Positions 33,473 to 42,756 of a stretch of 64,000 nucleotides of DNA are shown one piece after another. The translations under genes and the position numbers were made by a program. The stretch is from Verrucomicrobiota bacterium (GTDB lineage Bacteria > Verrucomicrobiota > Verrucomicrobiia > Opitutales > Intestinicryptomonadaceae): assembly GCA_023450935.1 (NCBI GenBank), contig JAEXGH010000026.1:1-64000 (forward strand), given 5' to 3'. The notes beneath the pieces are model-generated. The model was not told the DNA's origin. It saw only the letters and a program-made list of their open reading frames with translations, and did not search any database. Positions within the stretch are counted from its first letter, which is position 1; each line of letters starts with the position of its first letter.

Positions 33473-34202
33473 TTTTCTCTACAAAATTAAAGCTTTCTTC
33501 GAAGTCAGCCTCCGACATTTTGAAAATCAGACGCCCATAGTAGCGTTGCAGCGTTTCAACCGAAAGGCGTCCGCGCGAAATTTCAGCCGCGCGGCGGTAT
33601 GTGGGGTCGGGGTCTTCCGCAAAAAGCGCGAGCGACCTGTCCAAATACTCCGCCGTTTTCGGCGCAAGTTCCGCATACAGGCTGCGGCGTATCACAAACA
33701 CGGCGTAAATCATTTTACACTTCGCCCAGTCGCGCCAAAGCTCGCCCAAGTCGTATGAATTTGCAAAGCGCGAGGAGTCGAAAAGCATTGCGTCGTCGCC
33801 GATTAAAAGCGCGCTGTCAGCCGACTCAAGCGGCGCGCGGGGAATTTCGAACAGATCGAACCCGAACCTGTCCAGACATATTTTTCTGAACGCGCGCGAC
33901 GACGTTCCCGTTTGGGGCGTGATGAAAATGCTTCCGCCGTCAAGCCGCGAAATATCGAGGTTTGAGAACAGTTTTATCGACATTATCTCGCCGTCTCCGC
34001 CCACGCAAAAACGCGGCAAAACGGCGTATTCGCGCGAGCAGTCGGGATACCGCCAGCGCGAAATCATCGAAACGTCCGAAGCCCCCGCCGCCGCAAGCCC
34101 GTTCAGGCGCGACGGAATTTCGAAGCGCATGTCGAACAAGTCGGAGTCTGCGCGGAAAAACGGCAGGCTGTTGACGAATGAGACTCCCGAAAAACTATAC
34201 AT
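33459..34202 (-). CDS. mqnA: Chorismate dehydratase
   Basis: The 247-residue enzyme converts chorismate to 3-enolpyruvylbenzoate, the first step of the futalosine route. The fold is recognised by the opening FSGVSFVNSLPFF, by ASDVSMISRWRYPD, CVGGDGEIMSIKLFS, and IFITPQTGTSSRAFRKI, with the ligand-binding Ser/Thr patch in GTSS. It overlaps mqnE by 8 bases and mqnC by 14, which points to translational coupling. Confidence 0.9.
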   Translation of the reverse strand: MYSFSGVSFVNSLPFFRADSDLFDMRFEIPSRLNGLAAAGASDVSMISRWRYPDCSREYAVLPRFCVGGDGEIMSIKLFSNLDISRLDGGSIFITPQTGTSSRAFRKICLDRFGFDLFEIPRAPLESADSALLIGDDAMLFDSSRFANSYDLGELWRDWAKCKMIYAVFVIRRSLYAELAPKTAEYLDRSLALFAEDPDPTYRRAAEISRGRLSVETLQRYYGRLIFKMSEADFEESFNFVEKNGVV

Positions 34203-35235
34203 AGTTGGAATTTGTGCGGACGGCCTTGAAACCCGCGCCGCGGATAATGTCGCACATAAATTCGGGAGTGCGCCACTGAGGGGCAGCCCCCGCCGCCACT
34301 GCGACCTCTTCGTGCCAGTGCGTTCCGCCGATGTCGTCCGCGCCGAAGTTCAGCAGAATCTGCGAGAGCCTGTCGCCGAAGTGCGGCACGGGGACTCTTA
34401 TGTGCGGGAAATTGTCGAGCATAAGGCGGGCTATTGCGCATATTTTCAGGTCGTATACGCCCGACGACCTGCCCTTTATGACGCTCGCGCCCTGCCTGAA
34501 CGGCAGCGGCACAAACGCCTTGAACCCGCCCGTTTCGTCCTGCAGGCGGCGGAGCATATCCAAGTGCTCCACTACTTCCGCGGGCGATTCGAGATGCCCG
34601 TAGAGCATTGTGGCGTTCGTCTTAAGCCCTATTTGGTGAGCCGTTTTCATTGCATCGAGCCACTGTTGCGCCGAGAGCTTGTTTGGCGAAATTTTCGCGC
34701 GTATTGTTTGGTCGAAAATCTCCGCGCCGCCCCCGGGGAGGGCGTCGGTTCCCGCCTCAACAAGCTTCAGCATAACATCGCGCAGCGGCAGCCCTGACAC
34801 TTCCGACATCAGCGCGCATTCCGAAACGGTATACGAAACCACGTTCAGCTTTTTGTCGGCGGCCTTAACCGCGCGGACAACGTCGAGATAGTATTCAAAC
34901 GGCAGCTTTCTGTAGATTCCGCCGATTATATGTATTTCCTCCGCACCCGCCGCGGCATACTTTTTGGCGCGTTCGAAAACGTCCTCGGGCTTGAGCAGAT
35001 ACGCGCCCTCCTCGCCCTCGCGGCGGAAGAAAGAGCAAATCGGGCAGCACGCCTGACAGATGTTTGAATACGTTATTGCGGCGTTTACCGCATAGAAAGC
35101 CCTGTCGGAGTGGAGAGCCGTCCTGACGGCGAACGCGCGTTCGCCGAGGTCGGGCACGGACGCGTTTTCAAGCAAACTGCGCGCGGACTGCACCGACAAT
35201 CTTTCAAAAGGCTTCTGTCCACAAAATTTTTCCAT
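34195..35235 (-). CDS. mqnE: Aminofutalosine synthase, radical SAM
   Basis: The 346-residue radical SAM enzyme joins 3-enolpyruvylbenzoate with SAM-derived adenosine to aminodeoxyfutalosine. The cluster motif CQACCPIC (CxxxCxxC) follows AITYSNI; further marks are EEIHIIGGIYRKLPFEYY, DALPGGGAEIFDQTIRAKI and GLKTNATMLYGHLESP. The start at 35235 is chosen as the first ATG beyond the promoter-like motif; the longer frame would overlap the opposite-strand mqnP leader. It is the first gene of the minus-strand mqn operon. Confidence 0.94.
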   Translation of the reverse strand: MEKFCGQKPFERLSVQSARSLLENASVPDLGERAFAVRTALHSDRAFYAVNAAITYSNICQACCPICSFFRREGEEGAYLLKPEDVFERAKKYAAAGAEEIHIIGGIYRKLPFEYYLDVVRAVKAADKKLNVVSYTVSECALMSEVSGLPLRDVMLKLVEAGTDALPGGGAEIFDQTIRAKISPNKLSAQQWLDAMKTAHQIGLKTNATMLYGHLESPAEVVEHLDMLRRLQDETGGFKAFVPLPFRQGASVIKGRSSGVYDLKICAIARLMLDNFPHIRVPVPHFGDRLSQILLNFGADDIGGTHWHEEVAVAAGAAPQWRTPEFMCDIIRGAGFKAVRTNSNYV

Positions 35236-35241
35236 TCGGCG

Positions 35242-35270
35242 AATGTTGCCGAAGTCTGAAAAATTGTCAA
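35242..35270 (-). promoter_or_regulatory. Putative sigma-70-type promoter of the mqnE operon
   Basis: On the minus strand TTGACA (35265-35270) is followed after 17 bases by AACATT (35242-35247). The predicted start point would fall at or next to the mqnE ATG, which would give a leaderless message. The -10 element is poor, so this is tentative. Confidence 0.35.
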
Positions 35271-35355
35271 CTTTCTTTATTCCCGCCGGCGGGGCGTCGG
35301 CAAAAAAATAAATAAATGGTTGCGCTTGAACAGAAAATGCCGACAATATGCCGGT

Positions 35356-36219
35356 ATGATTTTCCTTGAGAAAGCCAAAACCTACGCCGACGCAATAAAA
35401 CTGGCGCACACGCTGTTCGCGCTTCCGTTTGCGCTGTCGGCGGCGGCTCTGGCGGCGGGGCGCGGCGCGGAGATTTCAGCGGGCGTTTTAATCTGGATAG
35501 TAGTGGCGTTCACGGCGGCGCGCTCTGCGGCAATGGGCTTCAACAGAATAGCCGACGCCGACATCGACGCGCTCAACCCGCGCACGGCCGCCCGCCCCAC
35601 GGCAACGGGCAAACTGCCGCTTAAAGACGCGAAGATTTTCACCGCCGTTTCCGCCGCAATTTTTGTGGGGGCAGCGTTTATGATAAACGGCCTTTGCGGC
35701 GTGCTTTCATTGCCCGCGCTGGGGGTGCTTTTCGGATATTCGCTGGCGAAAAGGTTCACGTGCCTTACGCACTACATCTTGGGCTGCGCGCTCTCCCTTG
35801 CCCCGATTGGCGCGTGGATTGCCGCAACGGGCGGATTCGACCCGAAAATCCTGCTTTTGGGCGCGTGCCTGCTTTTCGGAATAGCGGGGTTCGACCTCAT
35901 CTACTCGCTTCAGGATATGGAGTTCGACAGGGCGCACAGGCTTTACTCCATTCCGTCGCGCTTCGGACGAAAAGCAACGCTTGCGGTTGCGGGGTGTTCG
36001 TTTGCGGTGTCGGCGTGCGCGCTGCTGGGAACGGGAGTCGCGTTCGGGCTGAACGGCTGGTTTTTTGCGGCGGCGGCGGCGGTTTCGACTCTCTATCTGG
36101 CGGGCCTCGCGACGATTGCCGCCGCGGGAATGGCGAAGGTTAATTTGGTATTTTTTTACGCGAACGTGTCGGTGTCGTTTTTGATTCTGGCGGGTTCGCT
36201 TGCAAACGCGGGATTTTGA
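35356..36219 (+). CDS. mqnP: UbiA-family prenyltransferase of menaquinone synthesis (MqnP-like)
   Basis: The 287-residue membrane protein carries the two aspartate-rich motifs of UbiA prenyltransferases: FNRIADADIDALNPRTAARP and YSLQDMEFDRAHRLYS. About eight hydrophobic helices are visible. In the futalosine pathway a UbiA homologue attaches the polyprenyl chain to the naphthoate before decarboxylation. The start at 35356 gives the usual family opening (MIFLEKAKTYADAIKLAHTLFALP). It diverges from mqnE and leads the ubiX-ubiD operon. Confidence 0.88.
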   Translation: MIFLEKAKTYADAIKLAHTLFALPFALSAAALAAGRGAEISAGVLIWIVVAFTAARSAAMGFNRIADADIDALNPRTAARPTATGKLPLKDAKIFTAVSAAIFVGAAFMINGLCGVLSLPALGVLFGYSLAKRFTCLTHYILGCALSLAPIGAWIAATGGFDPKILLLGACLLFGIAGFDLIYSLQDMEFDRAHRLYSIPSRFGRKATLAVAGCSFAVSACALLGTGVAFGLNGWFFAAAAAVSTLYLAGLATIAAAGMAKVNLVFFYANVSVSFLILAGSLANAGF

Positions 36220-36220
36220 A

Positions 36221-36793
36221 ATGGAAGACAAAAAACGCATAGTTTTGGCTGTAACGGGCGCGTCGGGATTGCAATACGCAATCAAAACCGCGGAAATGTT
36301 GGCGGCGGCGGAATGCGAAATTTTCTGCTGCGCCACGGAATGCGCGAAAAAAGTGGCGCAAACCGAGCTTGAAGCCGACCTGGTAGAAGCTCTCCGAAAT
36401 GCGGGCGCAACCCGCGTATATTCCGAAAACGACTTCTCCGCGCCGATGGCGAGCGGGTCGTTTTACTTCGACGCAATGGCGGTTGTGCCGTGCTCTATGA
36501 AAACCCTCGGCAAAATTGCCAATTCGATAGCCGACAACCTCGCCGTCCGAGCGGCGGAAGTCGCGCTTAAGGAGCGGCGCAGGCTGGTGGTCGTTCCGCG
36601 CGAAACGCCCATGAATTCGGCGCAGATAAAAAACATGCTCGAACTTTCGCTTGCGGGCGCGGTTGTGCTGCCCGCCTCTCCCGCGTTCTACAACAAACCG
36701 CAAAGCGTAGACGATATGGTGGGGTTTGTAGCGGCGCGCATAACGGCGTCGCTCGGGGTAAGACAGAATTATTTGAGGGAATGGGGCGTATGA
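36221..36793 (+). CDS. ubiX: Flavin prenyltransferase
   Basis: The 190-residue protein prenylates FMN to the prFMN cofactor that UbiD enzymes need. Hallmarks are LAVTGASGLQYAIKTAEML, VVPCSMKTLGKIANSIADNLAVRA, RRLVVVPRETPMN and VVLPASPAFYNKP. It lies one base after mqnP and overlaps the ubiD start by 4 bases (ATGA), directly upstream of the UbiD it serves. Confidence 0.95.
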   Translation: MEDKKRIVLAVTGASGLQYAIKTAEMLAAAECEIFCCATECAKKVAQTELEADLVEALRNAGATRVYSENDFSAPMASGSFYFDAMAVVPCSMKTLGKIANSIADNLAVRAAEVALKERRRLVVVPRETPMNSAQIKNMLELSLAGAVVLPASPAFYNKPQSVDDMVGFVAARITASLGVRQNYLREWGV

Positions 36794-38568
36794 AATCCGA
36801 CTACAAAAACATAGGCGAGTTTCTCAAACTTCTCGAATCGATAGGCGAAGTGCGGCGCATAAAAGAACCCGTCTCCCCCGTGATAGAAATCTCCAAATTC
36901 ACCGACGTGGAATCCAAGAAGCCCGACGGCGGCAAGGCCTTGATTTTCGAAAACGTAATCGACAACGGCAAAAAGACCTTCCCGATTGCGACGAATGTTT
37001 TCGGGAGCGAAAGGCGAATGGCTCTTGCGCTCGGGCTGGAACGCCTCTGCGATGCGGGCAACGGAATACGCGAACTGCTCCAAATGAAGCCGCCCGCGAC
37101 ACTCAAAGACAAACTGCTCGCGCTTTTCAAGCTCCTGCCTCTTGCGAAAATAATGCCGCGCGAAATAAAGAACGCGCCGTGTCAGGAAGTTGTCAAAACG
37201 GGCGCGGACGTGGATTTGTCGGAAATTCCCGTGCTCAAATGCTGGCCGCACGACGGCGGGCGGTTCGTGACGCTGCCGCTGGTGTTCACGAAATCGCCCG
37301 AAGACGGCAAGAAGAATCTGGGAATGTATAGACTGCAGATTTTCGACAAAAATACGACGGGTATGCACTGGCACGTCCACAAAGACGGCTCGCACTACTT
37401 TAACGAATACGCGCGAATGGGCAAAAGAATGCCCGTTGCGGTTGCGATAGGGGCCGACCCCGCCGTCGTATACGCGGCAACCGCGCCCATGCCCCGCGGA
37501 GTTGACGAACTTCTGCTGGCGGGTTTTTTCAGGAAATCGGGCGTGGAGACCGTCAAATGCAAAACAGTTGACCTGCAAGTTCCCGCGGAGGCCGAATTCG
37601 TTCTGGAGGGCTATGTGGACCCCGACGAACGCAGAATGGAAGGGCCTTTCGGCGACCATACCGGCTACTATTCGCCCGCCGACTTGTATCCCGTATTCCA
37701 CATTACCGCGATCACGCGCAAGAAAAATCCGATATACTGCGCAACCCTTGTGGGCCCGCCGCCCATGGAGGACTGCTATATGGCGAAGGCGACGGAGCGC
37801 ATTTTCCTGCCGCTTGTCCAGTCGGTTATGCCCGAAATATCCGACTATTTTCTGCCGTGGGAGGGCGTTTTCCACAACATTGTAATCGTCTCGATAGACA
37901 AGGAATACCCCGCGCACGCCCAAAAACTCATAAACGGGCTTTGGGGACAGGGGCAAATGAGCTTTTGCAAGGCGGTTGTAGTTGTGGACAAAAACGTCAG
38001 GCCCTCCGACCTCCACAAAGTGTGGGACCTCTTTGCAACGTCGTTCGACCCCGCGCGCGACATAACGATTTCGTTCGGCGTTCTCGACGCGCTCGACCAC
38101 TCTTCGCCCGCGCCGTTTGCGGGCGCGAAAATCGGCATAGACCTCACCGCGCCGATCGCGGGCGAAAAGCCGCGCAGCATAGCCCCGCTGCAAATCCCCT
38201 CCGAAGAAGAGTGCGAAGCGGCTGAAAAATGGGTTTGCGAAAATATCGGTGGCGTGGAGTCGGTGGAATTTAAGCGCGCGTTCTTGGCGGTATCGCTCGA
38301 CAAAAACGGACGCCGCGGGCGCGACATTCTCGACAAACTCGCCCAATGCCCGCATATCGAACGCTTCTTCCGCGCCGCCGCAATTTTCGACACCGACGTA
38401 GACATAGCCGAAACGCCGAAAATTCTCTGGAAAATATTTAACAATACCGACCCTTCGCGCGATATAAAAATTGTGCGCAATTCACTCGCGCTAATCGACG
38501 CGTGCAAAAAAAACAAGGCCGACGGGCACGAACGCGAATGGCCCGACGACCTTTCGTTTGACAAATAA
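36790..38568 (+). CDS. ubiD: UbiD-family decarboxylase of menaquinone synthesis
   Basis: The 592-residue protein is a prFMN-dependent decarboxylase. Recognisable parts: IEISKFTDVESKKPDGGKALIFENV, VLKCWPHDGGRFVTLPLV, HWHVHKDGSHYFNEYAR, and EGPFGDHTGYYSPADLYP with the conserved acidic residue of the active site. It resembles the long UbiD type linked with futalosine pathways (menaquinone biosynthesis decarboxylase). The start at 36790 overlaps the ubiX stop (ATGA) with an AGGGA at suitable distance; the ATG at 36781 is less likely. Confidence 0.9.
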   Translation: MKSDYKNIGEFLKLLESIGEVRRIKEPVSPVIEISKFTDVESKKPDGGKALIFENVIDNGKKTFPIATNVFGSERRMALALGLERLCDAGNGIRELLQMKPPATLKDKLLALFKLLPLAKIMPREIKNAPCQEVVKTGADVDLSEIPVLKCWPHDGGRFVTLPLVFTKSPEDGKKNLGMYRLQIFDKNTTGMHWHVHKDGSHYFNEYARMGKRMPVAVAIGADPAVVYAATAPMPRGVDELLLAGFFRKSGVETVKCKTVDLQVPAEAEFVLEGYVDPDERRMEGPFGDHTGYYSPADLYPVFHITAITRKKNPIYCATLVGPPPMEDCYMAKATERIFLPLVQSVMPEISDYFLPWEGVFHNIVIVSIDKEYPAHAQKLINGLWGQGQMSFCKAVVVVDKNVRPSDLHKVWDLFATSFDPARDITISFGVLDALDHSSPAPFAGAKIGIDLTAPIAGEKPRSIAPLQIPSEEECEAAEKWVCENIGGVESVEFKRAFLAVSLDKNGRRGRDILDKLAQCPHIERFFRAAAIFDTDVDIAETPKILWKIFNNTDPSRDIKIVRNSLALIDACKKNKADGHEREWPDDLSFDK

Positions 38569-38623
38569 ACTTGAACGCCGCACAAAAATTTGCCATAAGT
38601 GGTATTAGAAACAAGTAGGACCT

Positions 38624-39205
38624 ATGAACACATCGGATTTGTCGGAATACATTGAAAAAATCGCATCGGCGGCGCGAACGGGCGTCGATATTCTCAAAGA
38701 GGCGTGGAGCGCGCAGCATGGGCCCGAGTTGTTCGCGACGGTTGCGGTGCTAATAGTCGTGTGGATTGCCCTGCGCAAAATACGCGGACATTTCCGCCCG
38801 ATAAAACTGTTCAACAACCGCGTGGGCGAGGTGGAGGTTTCCAGAAGGGCGCTCAACGAACTCGTCCAAAGCGTGTGCTACAGTCTGGGCGCGCTCAATC
38901 GCCCCGACGTAAAAATCTACACAAAGCGCGGCAAGCTGTGCATGGTAGTTTCGCTCAAGCTCGAATCGGGGCAGAAACTAACCGACGCCACGGGGGAAAT
39001 CCAGCAGGCGCTCACAACGGCGTTCCGCGAACATATGGGCGTTGAAAAGCTCGGGAAAATCGACGTGCGTGTGCTCGGCTTCAAGGGGCTTGTCTACAAA
39101 CCCGCCAACAAATTCCTCCCGCCCGTAAAAGACACGCCCGACGACGTTCTCGACAACAATCCCGTAATAGACATTGTTGACGCGTCCGCGCCCGACACCA
39201 AATAA
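38624..39205 (+). CDS. AmaP-like membrane protein (Asp23/Gls24 relative)
   Basis: The 193-residue product has one transmembrane segment (residues about 31-49, ELFATVAVLIVVWIALRKI) and a soluble domain with VGEVEVSRRALNELVQSVCYSLG and KLCMVVSLKLESGQKLTD followed by KIDVRVLGFKGLVYKP. This matches AmaP/Asp23-type proteins, envelope-stress-related membrane anchors in Gram-positives; in other phyla the role is unclear. AGGA precedes the ATG at short distance. thiE follows after 14 bases. Confidence 0.65.
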   Translation: MNTSDLSEYIEKIASAARTGVDILKEAWSAQHGPELFATVAVLIVVWIALRKIRGHFRPIKLFNNRVGEVEVSRRALNELVQSVCYSLGALNRPDVKIYTKRGKLCMVVSLKLESGQKLTDATGEIQQALTTAFREHMGVEKLGKIDVRVLGFKGLVYKPANKFLPPVKDTPDDVLDNNPVIDIVDASAPDTK

Positions 39206-39219
39206 TCGCGCCCCGTCAT

Positions 39220-39894
39220 ATGGAAAATTTCGCGTCTTTTCTGGGAAGTTGCGTCTTCTACGGAATAGTAGATACCGGCTACGTAGCCCCCGAAAATATG
39301 TTTTCTAAATGCGCCGCCCTCGCCGAAAGCGGAACGCGCATAATACAGCTTAGGGCGAAAAACGAAACGCACGAACAACGCCGCAAAATGGCGTTGGAAC
39401 TGCTGCCCATTTTCCGAAAACCGAACGCCCCCGTCTTTATAATAAACGACGACGTTGGACTGGCGGCGGAAATCTGCAAGGAAATCGACAACGCGGGGCT
39501 TCACGTCGGGCAGGACGACATTTCCCCCGCCCTTGCGCGTCGGGAAATAGGCGCGCGCGCGGTGCTCGGGCTTTCGACGCATTCGCCCGAACAGGCGGCG
39601 GCGGCGAACGAACTTGTCGGCGTTCTCGACTACTTCGCAGTGGGGCCCGTCTACACTACAATGACAAAACCTGGGCGCGCGGCCGTCGGGCTTGAGCTTG
39701 TGGAATTCGTAGCCCGAAAGTTGCGCAAAAATATGCCGTGGTTCTGTATCGGCGGAATAAACGCGAAAACCGTGGCAGCGGTCCGCGCGGCGGGCGGCGA
39801 AAGAATAGTCGCCGTCTCCGACGTGCTTTTGCCCGCCGACACCAAAGCGGCGGTTGAAGCTCTTGTTGCGGCGTTTTCGGGAAAAACCGCATAA
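39220..39894 (+). CDS. thiE: Thiamine phosphate synthase
   Basis: The 224-residue TIM-barrel enzyme joins the thiazole and pyrimidine phosphates of thiamine. Hallmarks: TRIIQLRAKNETHEQRR (QLR motif), PVFIINDDVGLAAEI, GLHVGQDDISPALARR, VLGLSTHSPEQAAAA, YFAVGPVYTTMTKPG and WFCIGGINAKTV. No TPP riboswitch was found upstream. It is the only thiamine gene in the window and may be coupled with the AmaP-like gene. Confidence 0.93.
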   Translation: MENFASFLGSCVFYGIVDTGYVAPENMFSKCAALAESGTRIIQLRAKNETHEQRRKMALELLPIFRKPNAPVFIINDDVGLAAEICKEIDNAGLHVGQDDISPALARREIGARAVLGLSTHSPEQAAAANELVGVLDYFAVGPVYTTMTKPGRAAVGLELVEFVARKLRKNMPWFCIGGINAKTVAAVRAAGGERIVAVSDVLLPADTKAAVEALVAAFSGKTA

Positions 39895-40077
39895 AAAACC
39901 GGTCGGGACGGACGCGCGCGCTCAATTAAGAAATGCTTCCGCCGCGCAACGCAAAACACCCCGAAAAACCGCGGCGCACACCGCGCCCAAAACCCGCATT
40001 TTTTGCCGGCCCGCGCCGCGAAAGACGTTGACAAAGGCAGCCAAGCCGATAAAATGACGCGCAAACATTTTTTTATT

Positions 40078-41586
40078 ATGGTTTCAGATATGTCAATAAT
40101 CGAGGGGCTTTGCAAACGCAGGGGCTTCATCTACCGCTCGTCGGAAATTTACGGCGGCTTTAACGGATTTTTCGACTTCGGCCCGTTGGGCGTCGAATTG
40201 AAAAACAACATCAAGCGCGCTTGGTGGAACGACTTTGTCCACGGCAGAGACGACATTGTTGGGCTTGACGCCTCCATTATCATGCACCCCAATGTCTGGC
40301 GCGCCTCGGGGCACGTCGAGGGCTTCTCCGACCCCATGGTTGACTGCAAAGAGTCGAAACTCCGTTTCCGCGCCGACCAAATCTACTTCGCCGAGGTTAA
40401 AGTGGGCGGCGAAACAATCGGCTACGTCAGCGTTCTCGAAGACGAAAGCATGCAGAAAGAGGCTGAAAAGAAGGCGGTAGAGCTTAAAAGAAAACTCGCC
40501 AAGCAGGGCGAGCTGGGCGAAGTGGTTCTCAAAAACTACATGGACGCAAAGCCCTTTGAATACGATCTGATTCCGTCGCCCGCTACGGGCAACGTCGGCA
40601 CACTCACCCCGCCGCGCGACTTCAACCTGATGTTCCAGACATACGTCGGCGCGCTGCGCGATGAAACCGCCGTAGCCTACCTGCGCCCCGAAACCGCGCA
40701 GGGAATTTTCGCCGACTTCAAAAACGTGTGCGACACCACGCGCGTGAAAGTGCCCTTCGGCATAGCGCAAATCGGCAAGGCGTTCCGCAATGAAATCACG
40801 CCGCGCAATTTCATCTTCCGCAGCCGCGAATTCGAGCAGATGGAAATAGAATACTTCATCTCTCCGAACGAAGACTGGCGCAAACTCCACCGCGAATGGA
40901 TTGACGCGTGCAAAAAATGGTTCGTTTCAATAGGGATTCCAGAAAACGAATTGGCGGAAGATGTCCACCCCGACGCAAAGCTCGCCCACTACGCCAAGGC
41001 GTGCACTGACATCACATTCCACTTCCCGCACGGTCTGCAGGAATTGCAGGGCATTGCAGTCCGCGGAAATTTCGACCTCACGCAACACCAAAACGCGTCG
41101 GGTAAAAACCTCGAATATTTCGACGAAACGCTCAAGGAAAAATACCTGCCGCACGTTATCGAACCTTCGCTGGGCGTAGACAGAACGCTTTTGGCGGTGC
41201 TCACAGCGGCGTATACCGAGGACGAAGTCCCAAACGACAAGGGTCAGGCGGAAAAGCGCGTAGTGCTCAAGTTCAGCCCGCGCGTTGCTCCCTACAAGGC
41301 GGCAGTTTTCCCGCTCGTCAAAAACAAGCCCGAACTCATGCAGAAAGCGCAGGAGCTTCACGCAAAGCTGCGCCGCCGTTGGAACGTGTTCTTCGACGCC
41401 GCTGGCGCAATCGGACGCCGCTACCGCCGTCAGGACGAAATCGGGACGCCCTACGGAATCACGATAGACTTCCAGACGCTCGAAGACGGCACGGTCACGC
41501 TGCGCGACCGCGACACAACCGAGCAGGTCAGAATGAGCGTGGCGGAACTCATAAGCCATCTCTCGGAGCAAATCGACGGAATTTAG
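40078..41586 (+). CDS. glyQS: Glycyl-tRNA synthetase, dimeric type
   Basis: The 502-residue enzyme charges tRNA-Gly and is the eukaryote/archaeal-like alpha2 form. Characteristic segments are LCKRRGFIYRSSEIYGGFNGFFDFGPLGVELK, PNVWRASGHVEGFSDPMVDC, YLRPETAQGIFADFKNV (class II core), FRNEITPRNFIFRSREFEQMEIEYF, and ASGKNLEYFDE with PHVIEPSLGVDRT. The two possible ATGs are 40078 and 40090; no clear ribosome-binding site decides. A terminator follows. It is preceded by 183 bases without a gene. Confidence 0.95.
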   Translation: MVSDMSIIEGLCKRRGFIYRSSEIYGGFNGFFDFGPLGVELKNNIKRAWWNDFVHGRDDIVGLDASIIMHPNVWRASGHVEGFSDPMVDCKESKLRFRADQIYFAEVKVGGETIGYVSVLEDESMQKEAEKKAVELKRKLAKQGELGEVVLKNYMDAKPFEYDLIPSPATGNVGTLTPPRDFNLMFQTYVGALRDETAVAYLRPETAQGIFADFKNVCDTTRVKVPFGIAQIGKAFRNEITPRNFIFRSREFEQMEIEYFISPNEDWRKLHREWIDACKKWFVSIGIPENELAEDVHPDAKLAHYAKACTDITFHFPHGLQELQGIAVRGNFDLTQHQNASGKNLEYFDETLKEKYLPHVIEPSLGVDRTLLAVLTAAYTEDEVPNDKGQAEKRVVLKFSPRVAPYKAAVFPLVKNKPELMQKAQELHAKLRRRWNVFFDAAGAIGRRYRRQDEIGTPYGITIDFQTLEDGTVTLRDRDTTEQVRMSVAELISHLSEQIDGI

Positions 41587-41627
41587 CGGGTCGAGCGCGC
41601 CCGAATCCCGATTTACGAATTCCCGAA

Positions 41628-41657
41628 AAATGCGCGTTTAACCGACGCGCATTTTTT
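41628..41657 (+). terminator. Rho-independent terminator after glyQS
   Basis: AAATGCGCGT and ACGCGCATTT form a perfect 10-bp stem around TTAACCG, followed by further T. It lies about 40 bases after the glyQS stop. Confidence 0.9.
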
Positions 41658-41761
41658 TGCGCAACGGCGCGCCGCAGATTTCGGCGGAACGTGTATTTTT
41701 TGTCCGCAAATAATTGACAAGCCCGAAAAACAAAATTAGCCTGCTTTACAACGAAACATTT

Positions 41762-42685
41762 ATGAAAAAGAAAATATTGGTAATAGGAAGTATGAACGTG
41801 GATATGGTCGTCAAATCGGAGCGTATCCCGCACGCGGGCGAAACAATTCTCGGCGGCGTGTTCAACCAGTTCTACGGCGGCAAGGGCGCGAATCAGGCGG
41901 CGGCGGCAAAAACGCTGTTCGCAAAAACGTCGTTCTGCTCGTGTTGCGGCAAAGACGCAATCGGCGACGCGTATGTAAAATACCTCAAGGGGCGGAAAAT
42001 CGACGTGTCGCTCCTCAAGCGCGACGCCAAAAACCACACGGGAGTCGCCCTTATCACGCTCGACAAAACGGGCGAAAACGTAATCACCGTGGCTTCGGGC
42101 GCGAATATGTCGCTAAAGCCCGCCGACTTGGACAAAATAGATTTTTCCGAATTCTCCTACGCCGCCTTCCAGCTGGAGATTGATATGAAAACAGTCGCCG
42201 AGGGGCTTAAGCGCGCAAAACGCGCAAAGTGCGCAACAATCCTCACCCCCGCCCCCGCGCGGAAACTTCCCGACGCCGTGCTTAAAAACGTCGATTTTCT
42301 CGTGCCCAACCAGCACGAAATTCTCCTCGTGCAGGAGGGCTTCAAAGACCCGATTAAGGCGGCGCAAAAGCTGCTTGAGCGCGGCGTCAAAAACGTGATA
42401 ATCACGCTCGGAGCGAAGGGTTGTATGCTTGTCAACGCCGATGGCGTGTTCGGCTTCGGCACATACAAGACAAAGCGCGTCGATACCGTCGGCGCGGGCG
42501 ACTGCTTCACGGGCTCGCTCATGGCGGGGCTTGAACGCTTCGGCGGCGACGTTGCAAAGGCGATTACGTTCGCAACTGCGGCGGCATCGCTTGCAATAAC
42601 AAAAAGCGGGGCGCAAAACTTCGGCACTGAAAAGGAAGTGCTAAAGCTTGCCGCAAAGCCCCTGCCGATTGCAAAGCTTGCTTAG
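41762..42685 (+). CDS. rbsK: Ribokinase
   Basis: The 307-residue PfkB-family kinase phosphorylates D-ribose (or a similar sugar). PfkB motifs are GGVFNQFYGGKGANQAAAAK (signature 1) and DTVGAGDCFTGSL (signature 2 with the catalytic Asp); NVDMVVKSERIPHAGETILGG and LVPNQHEILL are typical for ribokinases. The start at 41762 gives the usual MKKKILVIGSMN. It converges on the sugar-porter gene across a shared terminator. Confidence 0.88.
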   Translation: MKKKILVIGSMNVDMVVKSERIPHAGETILGGVFNQFYGGKGANQAAAAKTLFAKTSFCSCCGKDAIGDAYVKYLKGRKIDVSLLKRDAKNHTGVALITLDKTGENVITVASGANMSLKPADLDKIDFSEFSYAAFQLEIDMKTVAEGLKRAKRAKCATILTPAPARKLPDAVLKNVDFLVPNQHEILLVQEGFKDPIKAAQKLLERGVKNVIITLGAKGCMLVNADGVFGFGTYKTKRVDTVGAGDCFTGSLMAGLERFGGDVAKAITFATAAASLAITKSGAQNFGTEKEVLKLAAKPLPIAKLA

Positions 42686-42705
42686 CAGCCAAACGGCACA
42701 AACAA

Positions 42706-42744
42706 AAAAGGCCGAAGTGCAAAACGCGCTTCGACCTTTTTTTT
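42706..42744. terminator. Bidirectional terminator between rbsK and the sugar-porter gene
   Basis: AAAAAGGCCGAAGTGC and CGCGCTTCGACCTTTTTT pair with mismatches around AAAA; T-runs stand on both strands. It serves both convergent genes. Confidence 0.85.
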
Positions 42745-42756
42745 GCGGCGGCTTTG

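Noticed and set aside
36769..38355. 528-codon minus-strand open frame
   Set aside because: It mirrors ubiD, which has clear motifs and operon context; the antisense product is Arg/Phe/Val-rich and resembles no protein.
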